A stretch of 64,000 nucleotides of DNA, from positions 150,209,962-150,273,961 of the forward strand of contig NC_061512.1 in assembly GCF_022539505.1 (NCBI RefSeq), read 5' to 3'. Shown here piece after piece: positions 20,531 to 32,213 of this stretch. The notes beneath the pieces were generated by a model, which searched no databases, was not told where the DNA came from, and worked only from the letters and a program-made list of their open reading frames with translations. Each line of letters opens with the position of its first letter. The stretch's first letter is position 1. The stretch is from Lolium rigidum. Taxonomy: Eukaryota > Streptophyta > Magnoliopsida > Poales > Poaceae. Made by a program: the position numbers and the translations under genes.

Positions 20531-23500
20531 TCACGATCTTCCGATAGTGCTCTCCACCTGGGTAAGGACCTCGGTAATAAAGAATCCCGCGATTTCCTCT
20601 TGAATTGCTTTTATTTGATCCGCTGTTATGAGAGTGTCCCGCAGGCGTTTCATCTATATTTTAAAAAGGAGATCAATATATGAATGGAACTCAATACAAT
20701 AGATGGTACTAATTAAGATTAATTGTGAAAATTTGTTATCGTACACGAGTGTGGTGTATTTGGGGATCCCCACCCTTGGGACAGGCCATGTCACGCATGA
20801 AGGTGCGGACGTAGTATCCACATAAGTTATTCCCTTGTTCCTGCCTCATACACTTTACGAAAAAATAGTTCGATCAAACTAATAATCAAGCATCGTATTG
20901 AAAGTAAATATCATATATAAAGTTTCACGGACATAGCTATATATATAGTACTACTTACAGGGTAATCTCTAAATGTAAGCTCCGGTTTCCACCATTCACC
21001 CGGAACAGTATTGATGAACCGTTTCCAAGCCCTGCCCGGCAAAAAATAATGACTAAATGAGTAATTGATTAGTTGATGATATCTTCGAATTAGAGCAGAT
21101 GAAGATGCCAATACGAAATTGATTGAAACTACCTCTGGAGGATGGCAGCCATGTCCGCCCATTCCGCATATTCTGTACGTTTCGAGTCCATGACGTTTAC
21201 GACTCCAAGGTGAAGATCAATGATTAGGAGAATAAAATGGAAACTGCACAAGCATAGCTCAATGATTACGAGAATAAAGTGGAAGGTGCACAAGCATAAT
21301 GTATGTTATATATAACACTCACTTGAAGTTTTGCTTCATTAAAAACATTACGATGTTGTCCTCTGTGTCCTTGGCGAAGTCTCGAACCGTAACTTCATGA
21401 ACTGTGTTTGGGTCTATGAACCCCAGCGGTAGGAGCTTGCCTCTTTTGTATTCCAGCTTCTTCATTCCGCATAATTAAATGTATAGCGTACACAAAGAAT
21501 ATAATGAGGATAATTGTTAGTGCAAATGAATGAGCTACAAACTTAATTACACAAATAAATCACTTACGAGCAGTAGCAACCGATGACAGCTTTGTCGAGG
21601 GCGTCTTGATTGAATAATCTGAAACAGTTCGCATAACTCAAGGTTTATCTCGTCTTCCCCCGGAAGTAATGCTCATCTCTAAGATACACCGTGAGGTAGG
21701 TTTCACTTCTTCGACAGGCTTTCGGTACTCGGTCATGCAACCTTCGCATCTGAGTCCCTAGACGCGCGAGCTCGCCGAGTTTGACGAGATCTTTTCCGTA
21801 TCTATACGTGTTTACCACTTGAGCCGTTGGATAGTAATCTTCGTACTCAACCGATGCTCCCCGAGCTCTAGCCGCCCGTTCGATCATCGATGCCGTCTCT
21901 GGATCATGATATGGCTCCACGATGAAGTGGGGTACGGCCTGAATGTCCTGCTGTCCAAGCTGGGCGACTTTTTTTGCTTCTTTGCTCGCTCTAGAGGACT
22001 CGTCCAAGAGAGCGGTCATAATCAGCTCTCGGCTCAGGTCTCTTCATTCTCGTCTCGGCAAAGTGCTTCACCTGTCCGCGGTCGAATAAACACCTTCTTC
22101 GGCGCAAGAAACGCCTTTGCTCTTCGGTCCTGCTCATGTGGTAACAACTCTGGAGTCTCAGTGCCCTCATTGGAGTTGATGATCTCTTCGGAGTCGTAGG
22201 AGGTGCCGCGGACAGCTTCCTCTTTTGCTTAAGTGGAGGCGGCGGAGTCTCCTGACGAGGAGGAGGAGGAGGCGGCGGAGTATTTTCACGCGGAGCAGAC
22301 TGGTCATGGATAGGGGAATCATCATCGCGCACAGGAGAATCATCACGCGGAGGAGACTCAGGTGGCGGAGGAGGCGGAGGTGGCATGCTTGTTGGCTTCT
22401 CACCTGGAAACACAATGTTCTCCTTCCGCCATTGCACGGTGGTTCTACGGGCTTCTCCCGGTTCTTTGATTTCCCCATCTTCACCTGCAGGGTGCTCAAG
22501 CACCAACCCCTCATAAGCGCTCATCACTTCATCCACCATCACAACAAGCAAAGTCGTCTTGGACCGAACGGCAATGGTAAGACCTTGTAGGTAAGAGGAT
22601 GCCGACCGCCGCCTTGAAGGATAGGTTGAAAACTTTAACATGCAGCTCACAAGGACGGCTCTCAGTGAGATCATCCACGGGGGTAGCGAGGAGGCTCGAC
22701 CACCTGGTCATCATCATCATCATTATCCACTCGCTGAGAGGAAGCCACGCCGCTTTTCCGGTGTGGTTGAGATTGCAGCGGGGCGATGGCATTGAGCGAT
22801 GCGGGATCTACAGCCGCCCCTGAGCCATCTCGAGATGTAAGTACTTGGGTTACCATGCTTAATTGGGCTTGCATGGTGCTCATACCCTCCTCTAAGTTAG
22901 CCGAGCGGTCTGTTTCCCTTGCCTTCCTCCTCTCATGACTTTTATCGGAAATCTCTTCCTTTCCGCGAGGAAAGCCATACTTCCACGGAACGGAGCTCGC
23001 TGTGCCTCGTGTTCGTCCGCCGTGTTCTTTGTTCCCAAGGGCGCGTGTCGACTCATCGTTCTCTCTTTCGGGCTGGAACAACCCCGCCTCCACATCCCTA
23101 TGTGCTTTTTCCAGAGCATCAATGGGAACCTTCGGATGAGCTTTCTTATAGATGCACTTCCCTCGTTTCCGGATCCAACGTTCCCCCAATCCCGTAGAAC
23201 CACTCCTTGCACCGTTCGATCCAACCGTGTGTCCCTAATCCGATCCCTTTCTCGGTCGGTTCCGCCTCGGCTACCTCGCCACTTAGGACGGTTAGCCCCT
23301 GTATCCACTCGGACCCGGAATTTGGTGATATAGCTTCAACGCAGCATTTGCCTTATTTATTTCCGACCTTCTCTTAAATTCTTCCGACTCCGTGCTGTAC
23401 TTCACGAATTCTTCCCGGTGAGTTTTTACCTTCTCATTGTCCGGAGTCTTCTTTATCTTGATAAGGCGGCGCAATCTTTTCTTGTGGCTCTTGAATAGTT

Positions 23501-24212
23501 CGGCCATCTTCTTCTTGCCAAACTCGCGGAGGGCCTGCTCCATCTTGGCCTTTTCAGCGTCACCCCCCTCTTCGGGTACTATGTTGAAATGTGACATGAG
23601 CTTGTCCATAATGCTGTTTTTGGCTACATCATCGATATAAAGACCTTGACCTTCTTCCTCTGCGAGACAGCACTAGTCCCTTCGGCTTGTGCCATTCTCG
23701 AACGGTGATCGGGACGTGGTCCCTAACAAGCACTCCGCATTGAGCTATAAATGCCTTTGCACCTTTCTGCGGAGCAATCGGTTTACCATCATTTTCGATG
23801 TGGGTGATGTCGTGCCTAACACCGTCATCCAACTTTTGGCCGGGCCTCGCTTCCTCGACTTTACGTGAACAAGTGCTCGATCCGGAGGGCTAAAAAAGAA
23901 ATAATTCATAGTCAAGTACAATTTAATTAGTTAATGCATCTAGTCGATCAACAAATGGCTTAATTAGTTTATATACCTCGGTGATAACTACGGTTCGGGA
24001 GCCATTATGATGATCTTGTTCCTCACCGGCGCCACTAGGATCTTCTTCCTCAATATTCTCCGCTCCCTCACCGGAGTCATTCAAATAAGTTGCGGTGACA
24101 TCGTCACCGCCATCATCCGGAATAACGTCGTCGTCGCGATCATCCGAGTACCGTTTGCTATGAGTTCCTCCATGAAATTTTCTTGAATTTCATCTCTCTC
24201 CATGCTTTCTAC
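20530..24212 (-). pseudogene. CACTA second gene: Transposase_24-like protein fused to Ulp1-like protease
   Basis: A start at about 24212 (MERDEIQENFMEE) leads into acidic sequence and a splice donor near 23978. Further blocks follow in order. These are 23832-23629 (DDGVRHDITHIENDGKPIAP), 23609-23292 (KKKMAELFKSHKKRLRRLIK, DNEKVKTHREEFVKYS), 23189-22671 (IYKKAHPKVPIDALEKAHRD), a Pro-rich stretch (22560-22200) and 22019-21645 (PETASMIERAARARGASVEY, KACRRSETYLTVYLRDEHYF). Near 21470-20760 is a cysteine-protease-like end with FIDPNTVHEVTVRDFAKDTE and RQEQGNNLCGYYVRTFMRD. The last matches the Gln/Cys active-site region of Ulp1/C48 SUMO proteases. Frameshifts and introns break the product. Confidence 0.72.
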
Positions 24213-24399
24213 AACGACCCGCAAGCTATACATAGGAACCATCATATGATCAAATCAAGGATAATGCGAGAAACTGAAAAAATGGAGTTACATATGTGTA
24301 GTTCTTAACTAAGGATCGATAATATAGTGCTAAAAGCAGATAGTGCGATTACATGCATACATAGATCGGGTTCATGTTTATTTAACCCTAATACATATC

Positions 24400-25245
24400 A
24401 ATCACTACTACAACCACTCAACCGCGCGGACCGGGTCCTAGAGGGCGCCGACCGGGTCCCGAGCCGCGCCGGGTGTGCCCCCAAAGCCACGGAACAACAA
24501 CGGGAGCATAGCTAACATGAGATCCCCGCATAACGCTCCATCCGGTCCTATACATGTTGTCTAACGCGTACATGTAACGGCGAACGTGCTCGTCCTCCGC
24601 CGCAATGCGCTCGAGCTACCTCCTCTGGCGGGGCCGGCTCCCTCTGAAACGACCGTGGCCCATAAGACCTCCACCATAGAATATCCGGGTCGACGACGGG
24701 ACCCGGATTCCGCACCAAGGTGCGCGACCCGGAAGCTAAGACCTCCCAGTGCCACCCTGGCGGAGCCCAGTCCCGGACCTCCCCCATCTCGCTCCATCTC
24801 CTCGGTGAGAGTCGGACCACGGCCCGCCGGCCGCCGCTGTCGCGGCATCGTAGCTACGAAAACAAATCATATATGTATACTAATATAAATAAAAAACATG
24901 ATATTGTGCTAAATAAAAAACTTCACTACTTTTGTACTAACGCCGCGTTCCACGACCCCGGATCGATCGATCCGGATCGGGAGTCGGGAACGACAGCGGG
25001 AGCGGTAGAGGGAATTGAACGACCGTATTTTGGGGGCGCCGGCACTACCGGCATCGCCACGGACTCGGCGCTCCTCCTCTCGCTCTTCTCTCTATTTCTC
25101 GACCCTAACTCTATGTCACGGCGGCGCCACCACGGACTCGGCACCGCCGTGGCGCCGGCAGGGGCACCGCCACGGACTCGGCACCGCGCGGGGCGCCGAC
25201 ACTACCGGCGCGCGCGGAAGAGGTTGTCCGCGCGGGGTGGCGTCG
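24400..25245 (-). pseudogene. CACTA-associated Arg/Pro/Gly-rich frame, unrecognised
   Basis: Minus-strand pieces read YSMVEVLWATVVSEG and, in an overlapping frame, PDILWWRSYGPRSFQREPAP with PEEVARAH. The remainder reads like WSVMRGSHVSYAPVVVPWL near 24500, and VAMPVVPAPPKYGRSIP at 25030-25060. These resemble parts commonly found with Transposase_24 genes in grass CACTA elements, from memory. There is no catalytic motif and frame changes are present. It may be an upstream exon of the 20530-24212 gene. Confidence 0.4.
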
Positions 25246-25399
25246 ACACAAATTGTAACTTTTTTTTTCTAACTATACTAATTTAAATCTAACTAAATAT
25301 TTCTAACTTTTCTAACTAAACTAACTAATCTAACAATCTAACAATCTAACAAAACTAACAAAACTAACTAATATAATAAATCTAACAATCTAACAAAAA

Positions 25400-25830
25400 A
25401 TACAAAAAAATTAAAGAAGAACTTGGCCGGCCGCCGGTCGGCCGGCCGGAGGAGGGAGAGGGAGAGGGGAGCACCATGCACTGCGCGCGCGGTGGCGTCG
25501 ACGGCGGCGGAGGTCGACGGTGAGGAGGAGGCGCGCGACAAGGCGGCGGCCGGCGGTCGAGGCGGTGGGCGGCGCGGCAGAGGAGGAGGCGCGGGCGCGG
25601 CAGAGGCGGAGGCGCGCGACAAGGTGGAGGCGGAGGCGAGAGTGGCGGCGGCCGGCGGTGGGCGGCGCGGTGGGCGGCAGAGGAGGAGGCGCGGGCGCGG
25701 CAGAGGAGGAGGCGCGCGGCGGCGGCGCGCGAGGCGGTGGGCGGCGCGCGAGGCGGTGGGCGGCGCGGTGGGCGGCGCGGTGGGCAAACGGGCAGCCTGG
25801 CGGCGCAGTTTCTCCTCCTCGCGCGATTGA
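25400..25830. repeat. GC-rich low-complexity stretch (GGCGG/GCGCG units)
   Basis: It is made of irregular repeats of GGCGGCGCGG and GAGGCGGTGG. Long open frames occur on both strands (Arg/Gly-rich or Ala/Pro-rich) only because stop codons are rare at this composition. No gene is supported. Confidence 0.75.
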
Positions 25831-25856
25831 TTTGCGCGAGGAAGGAGATGAGCAGT

Positions 25857-26030
25857 TATACCCCCCCCCCCTTTGGACCCGGTGCGTATTACAAACCGGG
25901 TCCAAAGGCCCCCCTTTGGACCCGGTTTGTAATACAAACCGGGTCCAAAGGCCATTTTGCTGCGTTTTCGCTGCGCGCGCAAAAATAGCCTTTAGTCCCG
26001 GTTTGTAATACAAACCGGGTCCAAAGTCAA
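25857..26030. repeat. Cluster of three CCGGGTCC palindromes in CACTA interior
   Basis: There are three units of the form GACCCGGTTTGTAATACAAA...CCGGGTCCAAAG, at about 25874-25907, 25914-25950 and 25995-26027. Each can fold on itself. They match the element's subterminal motif but lie near the middle, possibly marking an older internal end of a nested or fused CACTA. Confidence 0.8.
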
Positions 26031-26497
26031 ATTCTTTAAAAATTTTCATTCCCGCCTTATTTCAAATGAAAAAAAGCCACCGCACTGCCCACCACCGCCA
26101 CCGCCACACGTGTCCCTTCCCGTGCCCCGCCGTCACCGCCATGTACGGGCCACCGCCGTGTACTCGCCCACCACCGCCACCGCCGTGTACTGCGCCACCG
26201 TCGGCACCGCCGTGTACTGCCCACCACCGCCACCGCCACACGTGTCCCTTCCCGTGCCACGTGTCGCCGCCGCTTCCACGTGCCTCACCCGCCGCCACCG
26301 CCGTGCGGCGTGTAGATCCCGCTTCCACGTGCCACGCCCCGCCGCTTCCCGCGCCACTCGTCGCCGCCGCTTCCACGTGCCACGCCCGCCGCTTCCCCGC
26401 GCCACCGTCGCCAAACTTGCCGCGTCGCTGTGCTATAAAGCGCCGCGTGCGCGCGGGAACCACACGTCGCCGTCGCCTCCGTTCATTCGTCGCCGGG

Positions 26498-27022
26498 ATG
26501 CCGCCGCGCCGGCCGCGGCTCGTCCGGTTTCCGTGGCGTCCGAGCGCGGCCGAACGGTAGGTTCTACGCCGAGATGCGTGCCGGTGGCTTCCGGCTCACC
26601 CTCGGCACGTACAACACCCCGGAGCTGGCGGCGCGCGCTACGACGCGGCCGCATGGCGATTTCGGCGGCCACGGTGCGACATGAACTTCCCGGACGTCGA
26701 ATCGCTAGAGGAGGCGGAGTTCCTCGCGCCGACGCCGTGCCTCGTCGACGACGAGGACCGTCGCCGCCACCGCCGGGTGCAGCGCCGGATCGCAATCGCC
26801 GAGCACGACGAGGAGTTGATGCGCCGGTGGAGGGCGCAGGTCCCCAACGACGTCGACAACACCGCCGCGTTCTTCGCGCGACCTCCGGGCACAACGCAGG
26901 TCCAACGGGCGCCATCGTCGGGCCGTCGCCGTGTTCGAGCTCGATAACCCGAATACAACTTGGGCCGACAACGACCCTCGGTGGGACGACATTTGGACCG
27001 AGACAACCTCCGACGACGAGTA
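26498..27022 (+). pseudogene. AP2/ERF-domain-like protein carried by CACTA
   Basis: A CTATAAAG motif at 26433-26440 precedes an ATG at 26498. One base out of that frame the sequence reads SGFRGVRARPNGRFYAEM, then RAGGFRLTLGTYNTPELAAR. After a one-base loss it continues YDAAAWRFRRPRCDMNFPD and VESLEEAEFLAPTPCLVDDE. GFRGVR..P.G...AE, LGTY.T.E.AARAYD.AA is the AP2/ERF DNA-binding signature of plant transcription factors, in diverged form. Downstream are a charged helix (RRRHRRVQRRIAIAEHDEEL) and an acidic end near 27022. At least two frameshifts make it non-functional. It probably derives from a captured host gene amplified with the element. Confidence 0.75.
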
Positions 27023-27225
27023 GATCGACTAGACTAGTTGTTTATCTATATTATTGTATTTTCAATAAAGTCGTTGTGGCGGACGCCGATGATGAGAAAA
27101 GTTTCCCGCCAGATTACATGTGGAATTAAAGTACATAACTCAACTGAAAATTAATTAAGATACATGGCCAGATAGTACTCGTGCCTAGCCCTATAGTACT
27201 CGTGCCTAGCTCAACTGAAAATTAA

Positions 27226-27780
27226 TTAAGATACATGGCCAGATTCGACCGTTCGAGTCATTCGGTCATACTCGTGCCCGGCCCTATAGTACTCGCCACC
27301 GTAGTCGTCGTAGTCGCCGTCATCATCGTCGCCGGCATCGGGGTCGCGGTAGTCAAACCTCGGCGGGAGAGCACGCGTGGGCTGGGACCGAGGGTAGCGC
27401 AGGCGGGGGCCACGGTGGGCCATGACGCCTCGGGAGAGTTCGGTCGCGCCACCACGGCCGACGGCCGGCCTCGTTGAAGTTCGAAGGAGGCGGGCCGCCG
27501 TCCTCGTGCTCGGCGAGCGCCCTCTCACGCCGATTGATGAAGAAGCTCTCCCAAGTCGGGCTGTAGTCGGGATGCCACCGGGGATTCCTCCGCTGCTCCG
27601 GCGTGAGCTCGAAGTAGTAGTGGTTCGTGATGGCCATCTCGCGCGCCACACCTAGAGGGACGGAGAGGGACCGGTACCCCTCCGACGCTCAGCAACCGGC
27701 CGGTAGGGACGCGGTAGCCCGGCGGGCAGGGGTAGTTCGACGCGCAAGCGCCTCCGCCTCCCGGAGGGTTAGAGATACGA
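27226..27780 (-). pseudogene. Transposon-associated protein with AGRR-WW motif
   Basis: The minus-strand frame at 27649-27353 reads MAREMAITNHYYFELTPEQR, RNPRWHPDYSPTWESFFINR, RERALAEHEDGGPPPSNF and NEAGRRPWWRDRTLP. After a frame change it ends in acidic sequence (DYRDPDAGDDDDGDYDDYGG). The LTPEQR.NPR...W..FF..RR.R.LA and N.AGRR.WW blocks match, from memory, a family of proteins also coded by grass Harbinger-like elements. The GW/VPVP half of that family is seen in the frames at 53870 and 58839. The function is unknown. The upstream start is lost beyond a stop near 27690. Confidence 0.5.
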
Positions 27781-27953
27781 TGGAAGCCATGTGACCCGGT
27801 GATGAGGTTTGCGAGATATGAGTCTAGATGTGATATGTAAATGGAGGCCAAGCCAACATATATATAGTGAAAAAATGGCGGGAGGACGGAGGCGGGAAGC
27901 GATGGAAAGCGCGGGAAGAAAAATAGGCGGGAACGCAGTGGGCGCCAAAAACC

Positions 27954-28203
27954 GTCGGTGGGATAAGGACGTGTGGGTAACCTTTAGTCCCGGCTGGTGG
28001 GTACAACCGGGACGAAAGATCCTTTTTTGTCATCTAACAAAACTGTCGGTGGGATAAAGACGTGTGGGTAACCTTTAGTCCCGGCTGGTGGGTACAACCG
28101 GGACTAAAGATCCTTTTTTTGTCATCTAACAAAGCTGTCGGTGGGATAAGGACGTGTGGGTAACCTTTAGTCCCGGCTGGTGGGTACAACCGGGACTAAA
28201 GAT
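27954..28203. repeat. Tandem repeat, about 91-bp unit, 2.7 copies
   Basis: GTCGGTGGGATAA starts at 27954, 28045 and 28137. Each unit contains the inverted pair TTTAGTCCCGG...CCGGGACTAAAG around TGGTGGGTACAA. This is a tandem array of the CACTA binding-motif palindrome, located between the coding regions. Confidence 0.9.
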
Positions 28204-28373
28204 GTCGACGAGGATAAGAACGCATGGGTGGACGCACTCGCTCGATGAGATAAAGCATGTAGCGCACGACGCCTGTCGAGTAGAAGCGGTGCTGTGCCTA
28301 TAAAAGGAGCATCGATACGGCTTGCCAAGCGGATCAACAAGCCAAGCGAGAGATTCATTCCCATGGATTGGAA

Positions 28374-28785
28374 AATCTCCACGTGGCGCGACTTCTCGAA
28401 GATGTTGTTGGTGCACACGCCCTACGGCATCTTCGGAAGCTGCGCCTCGGAATTCCTTCCCTGCAAGCCCGTGAACGACTACATCTCCTCTAACGGTGTT
28501 GGGGAAAGGGTTGGGAAATCTCCGTGGCGCAACTTCTCGAAGATGTCGTTGGTGCACAAGCCTTACGGCATCTTCGGAAGTTGCTCCTCGGAATTTTTTC
28601 CTGCAACCCCTGAACGACTACATCTCCTCTAATAGTGTTGGGGAAAGGGTTGGGAAATCTCCCGTGGCGCAGTTTCTCGAAGATGTTGTTGGTGCACATG
28701 CCCTACGGCATCTTCGGAACTCGCGCCTCGGAATTTTCCCCTGCAAACCCGTGAACGACTACATCTCCTCTATATATATGGTACA
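28374..28785. repeat. Tandem repeat, about 140-bp unit, 2.9 copies
   Basis: The unit begins AATCTCC...TGGCGC at 28374, 28517 and about 28656. It contains TCTTCGGAAGCT-like and GTGAACGACTACATCTCCTC segments, repeated with about 10 percent difference. A plus-strand frame crosses two units, but the period is not kept in frame, so coding is not supported. It lies just 3' of the transposase stop. Confidence 0.88.
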
Positions 28786-28903
28786 AAAAGCCAACCACAT
28801 CTCCACTTTTCATATCTTACATACGAGTTAAATGATTACACAAAAATAAATGGGAAATTGATTGCCATGTTGAGATACTCATTTGTGCCATGGAGCATCT
28901 TCA

Positions 28904-31900
28904 TCATTTAATCTTCTTCGGCCTTAACCATGGAGCATCTTCATCATTTAACTTGATGCTTGGATCAATGTTCACTCGAAGGGTGGAATTTCATCAAACT
29001 TATTATAATCTTCCGACATGTCTGTCTTGTCCTCCACTCCCACGATGTTTCTTTTCCGGAAAGAACTATGTGGCGCTTTGGCTCATCGTTTGATGTATTT
29101 GTTTCCTTATGTTTCCTTTTTCTTGGTTTGCTAGACATATCCTTCACATAGAAAACCTGGGCCACATCCTTGGCTAGGACGAATGGTTCGTCTCTATACC
29201 CAAGATTGTTGAGATCCATCGTTGTCATTCCATACAACTTGTCTACCGAACCCCGCCTCCTGTTTTGTTGACCCATTTGCACCTAAACAAAGGGACCTTA
29301 AAAGAAGGTCCATACTCAAGTTCCCGGATATCCTCTATGTAACCATAATATGTGTCATTTGGGCCTTCATTCATTATTGCATCAAAGCGGACACCACTGT
29401 TTTGGTTGGTGCTCTTTTATCTTGGGCGATCGTGTAAAATGTATTCCCATTTATCTCGTACCCTTGGAAAGTCACTACGGTCGAAGATGGTGTCCGGGCC
29501 AGCAAGTACAGCTGATCTTCAATATCTTCGTTATTCAGGAGATGTTTTTGCAACCAACCGCCGAAAGTCGACATGTGTTCACGTCTAATCCAATCGTTCG
29601 ACCGCCCGGGTTCCGGGAGCGTAGAAAGTTCTTGTGGTCACCGATATACGGAGCCACCATGGTGGAACTTTGTAGAACTGTGTAGTGTGCTTGAGTCAAA
29701 GAAATCCCGTCCCTACATATCATTGATTTCCTTCCTAGCGTGCCTTTTCCACTTAGTCTCCCTTCATGCCGCGATTCAGGAACACCAATCGGCTTAAGGT
29801 CGGGAATAAAGTCAACACGGAATTCAATGACCTCCTCTGTTCCATAGCCCTTGGAGATGCTTCCTTCGGCCTAGCACGGTTATGAACATATTTCTTCAAG
29901 ACTCCCATGAACCTCTCGAAGGGGAACATATTGTGTAGAAACACAGGACCGAGAATGGAAATCTCATCGACCGGGTGAACGAGGAGATGTGTCATAATAT
30001 TGAAGAAGGATGGTGGGAACACCAGCTCCAAACTAACGAGACATTGGACCACATCATTCTGCAACCTCGGTAGAATTTCGGGTTTATTACCTTTTGAGAA
30101 ATTGCATTGAGGAATGCACATAGCTTCACAATGGGCGATCGAACATTTTCCGGTAGAAGCCCCCTCAATGCAATCGGAAGCAATTGTGTCATTATCACGT
30201 GACGGTCATGAGACTTCGGGTTACGGAATGTTTTCTTCTCCATATTTATTATTCCCTTTATATTGGAGGAGAAGCCGGACGGGACCTTGATACTCGCTAA
30301 GACATTCAAAAAATATCTCCTTCTCTGCTTTTGTAAGAGCGTAGCTGGATAAATGACGTCCTTTAACTCTCTCATGCAGATTTTTGGGGTCTTTCCAACG
30401 TTGCCTGGTCCTCCCGTGCTTCCGGTGTATCTTTTGTCTTCCCGTACACGCCCAGAAAGCCTAGCAGGTTCACGCAAAGATTCTTCGTCACGTGCATCAC
30501 ATCGATTGAAGAGCGGACTTCTAAGACTTTCCAATATTCTAGCTCCCAAAAAATAGATTTCTTCTTCCACATGGGCGCGTGTCCGGCAGCGTCATTCGGA
30601 ACAGACCGTCCACCAGGACCCTTTCCAAATATTACATCTAGATCCTTGACCATACCAAATATATCAACACCATCACGATGGGGAGGCTTCCTCCGGTGAT
30701 CAGCCTCACCGTCGTAATGCTTTCCTTTCTTTCTTACGGGATGGGTAATCCTAAGAAATCGACGATGCCCCAGGTACACGACCTTCGACCTTTTTCCAAA
30801 TAATCACCTTCGAGCTCATGTAAACAGGTGTGTGCATGCATTGTATCCCTTGTTTGACTCGTCCCGAAATGTTACCAAGAGCAGTGCCAGTCATTGATGG
30901 TTACGAAAAGCATCGCTCTTAGGTCAAATTCCTCCTGCTTGTGCTCGTCCCACACACGTACACCTGCTAGGGACCACAGCTGTAGAAGTTCTTCGACTAA
31001 TGGCTTCAGGTACACATCAATGTCGTTCCCGGGTTGCTTCGGGCCTTGTATGAGCACCGGCATCATAATGAACTTCCGCTTCATGCACAACCAAGGAGGA
31101 AGGTTATATATACAAAGAGTCACGAGGCCAGTGCTATGGCTGCAGCTCTGCTCTCCAAAGGATTCATGCCATCCGTACTTAGACCAAACCTTAAGTTCCT
31201 TGCATCCTGTGCAAAGTTTGGGAACTCTCTATCGATTTTTCTCCATTGGGATCCATCAGCAGGGTGCCTCAACATCACGTCTTTCTTACGGTCTTCTTTG
31301 TGCCATCGCAACAACCTAGCGTGCTCTTTATTCCTGAACAAGCGTTTCAGCCGTGGTATTATAGGAGCATACCACATAACCTTGGCGGGAACCCTCTTCT
31401 TGGGGCGCTCGCCCTCAACATCACCAGGGTCATCTCGTCCGATCTTATACCGCAATGCGAGTGCACACCGGACATGCATCCAAATTCTCGTACTCACCGC
31501 GGTAGAGGATGCGATCATTAATGCATGCATGTATCTTTTGCACATCTAATCCTAGAGGGCAGACAATCTTCTTCGCTTCGTACGTATCGGCGGGCAATTC
31601 GTTACCCCTTGGAAGCTTCCTCTTAATTATTGTCGGCAACTTTCCAAATCCCGAGTCGGTGACACCGTTCTCCGCCTTCCATTGCAACAATTCCGAGTGT
31701 CGTCGCCTAGCTTTTTATGGCCATCTTCGCAAGTTGGGTATAACAATTTGTTGTGATCTTCTATCATCTTGTCGAAGGCCAACCTTTCCTTTTCAGCTTC
31801 ACATTCTCTCCTTGCATCAGGCAATGGCCCGGCCAAGATCATCATCAGCGAGGCTCATCTCGGTGCCTCTTGATCTTCTACTTCATTGTCTTCATTGCCT

Positions 31901-32213
31901 TCCGCAGTATCATCGTATTCAGGGAAATTGGGATAACCGTCATCATCCTCTTCCTCTTCTTCATTGTCTTCCATCATAACCCCTCTTTCTCCGTGCTTGG
32001 TCCAACAATAGTAACTCGGGCATGAAACCGGATCGCGTAAGGTGGCTGTGAATGAGACTCGAGCGAGCGTAATTTACGGTATTCTTGCAGTCCACACATG
32101 GACAATACATGAAGCCACCATGTTTGTTTGCCTCCGCCACGGCCATAAAATTATCCAGGCCCGCAGGTGAACTCGTCAAACCGTCGGTCAATGTACATCC
32201 ATTGCCGATTCAT
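28904..32213 (-). pseudogene. CACTA TNP2-like transposase (Transposase_21), disrupted
   Basis: The start chosen is MNRQWMYIDRRFD at 32213. The N-terminal zinc-binding domain is seen as FMYCPCVDCKN and SHLTRSGFMPE (32140-32010). The catalytic part follows: MLQWKAENGV (31690), VPAKVMWYAPIIPRLKRLFR, NLRFGLSTDGMNP (31200), LPPWLCMKRKFIMMPVLIQG, FDLRAMLFVTINDWHC (30890), GKGPGGRSVPNDAAGHAPMW (30610), IDVMHVTKNLCVNLLGFLG (30500), IKVPSGFSSNIKGIIN (30270), FPPSFFNIMTHLLVHPVDEI (30000). The C-terminus DPSIKLNDEDAPWLRPKK ends at 28904. TNP2 cuts the ends of CACTA elements. Several frameshifts and stops separate the blocks. Confidence 0.92.

Noticed and set aside
25411..26049. Long frames of 135-212 codons on both strands
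   Set aside because: They lie in GGCGG/GCGCG low-complexity repeats and run through the CACTA palindromes. Stops are rare from composition only.
26110..27129. 339-codon plus-strand frame
   Set aside because: It crosses the AP2-like region in the wrong frame for most of its length. The recognisable protein sequence is in other frames.
28294..28831. Plus-strand frames repeating a DFSKMLLVHTPYGIFGS-like segment
   Set aside because: They come from the 140-bp tandem array, whose period does not keep the frame. No start or family is recognised.
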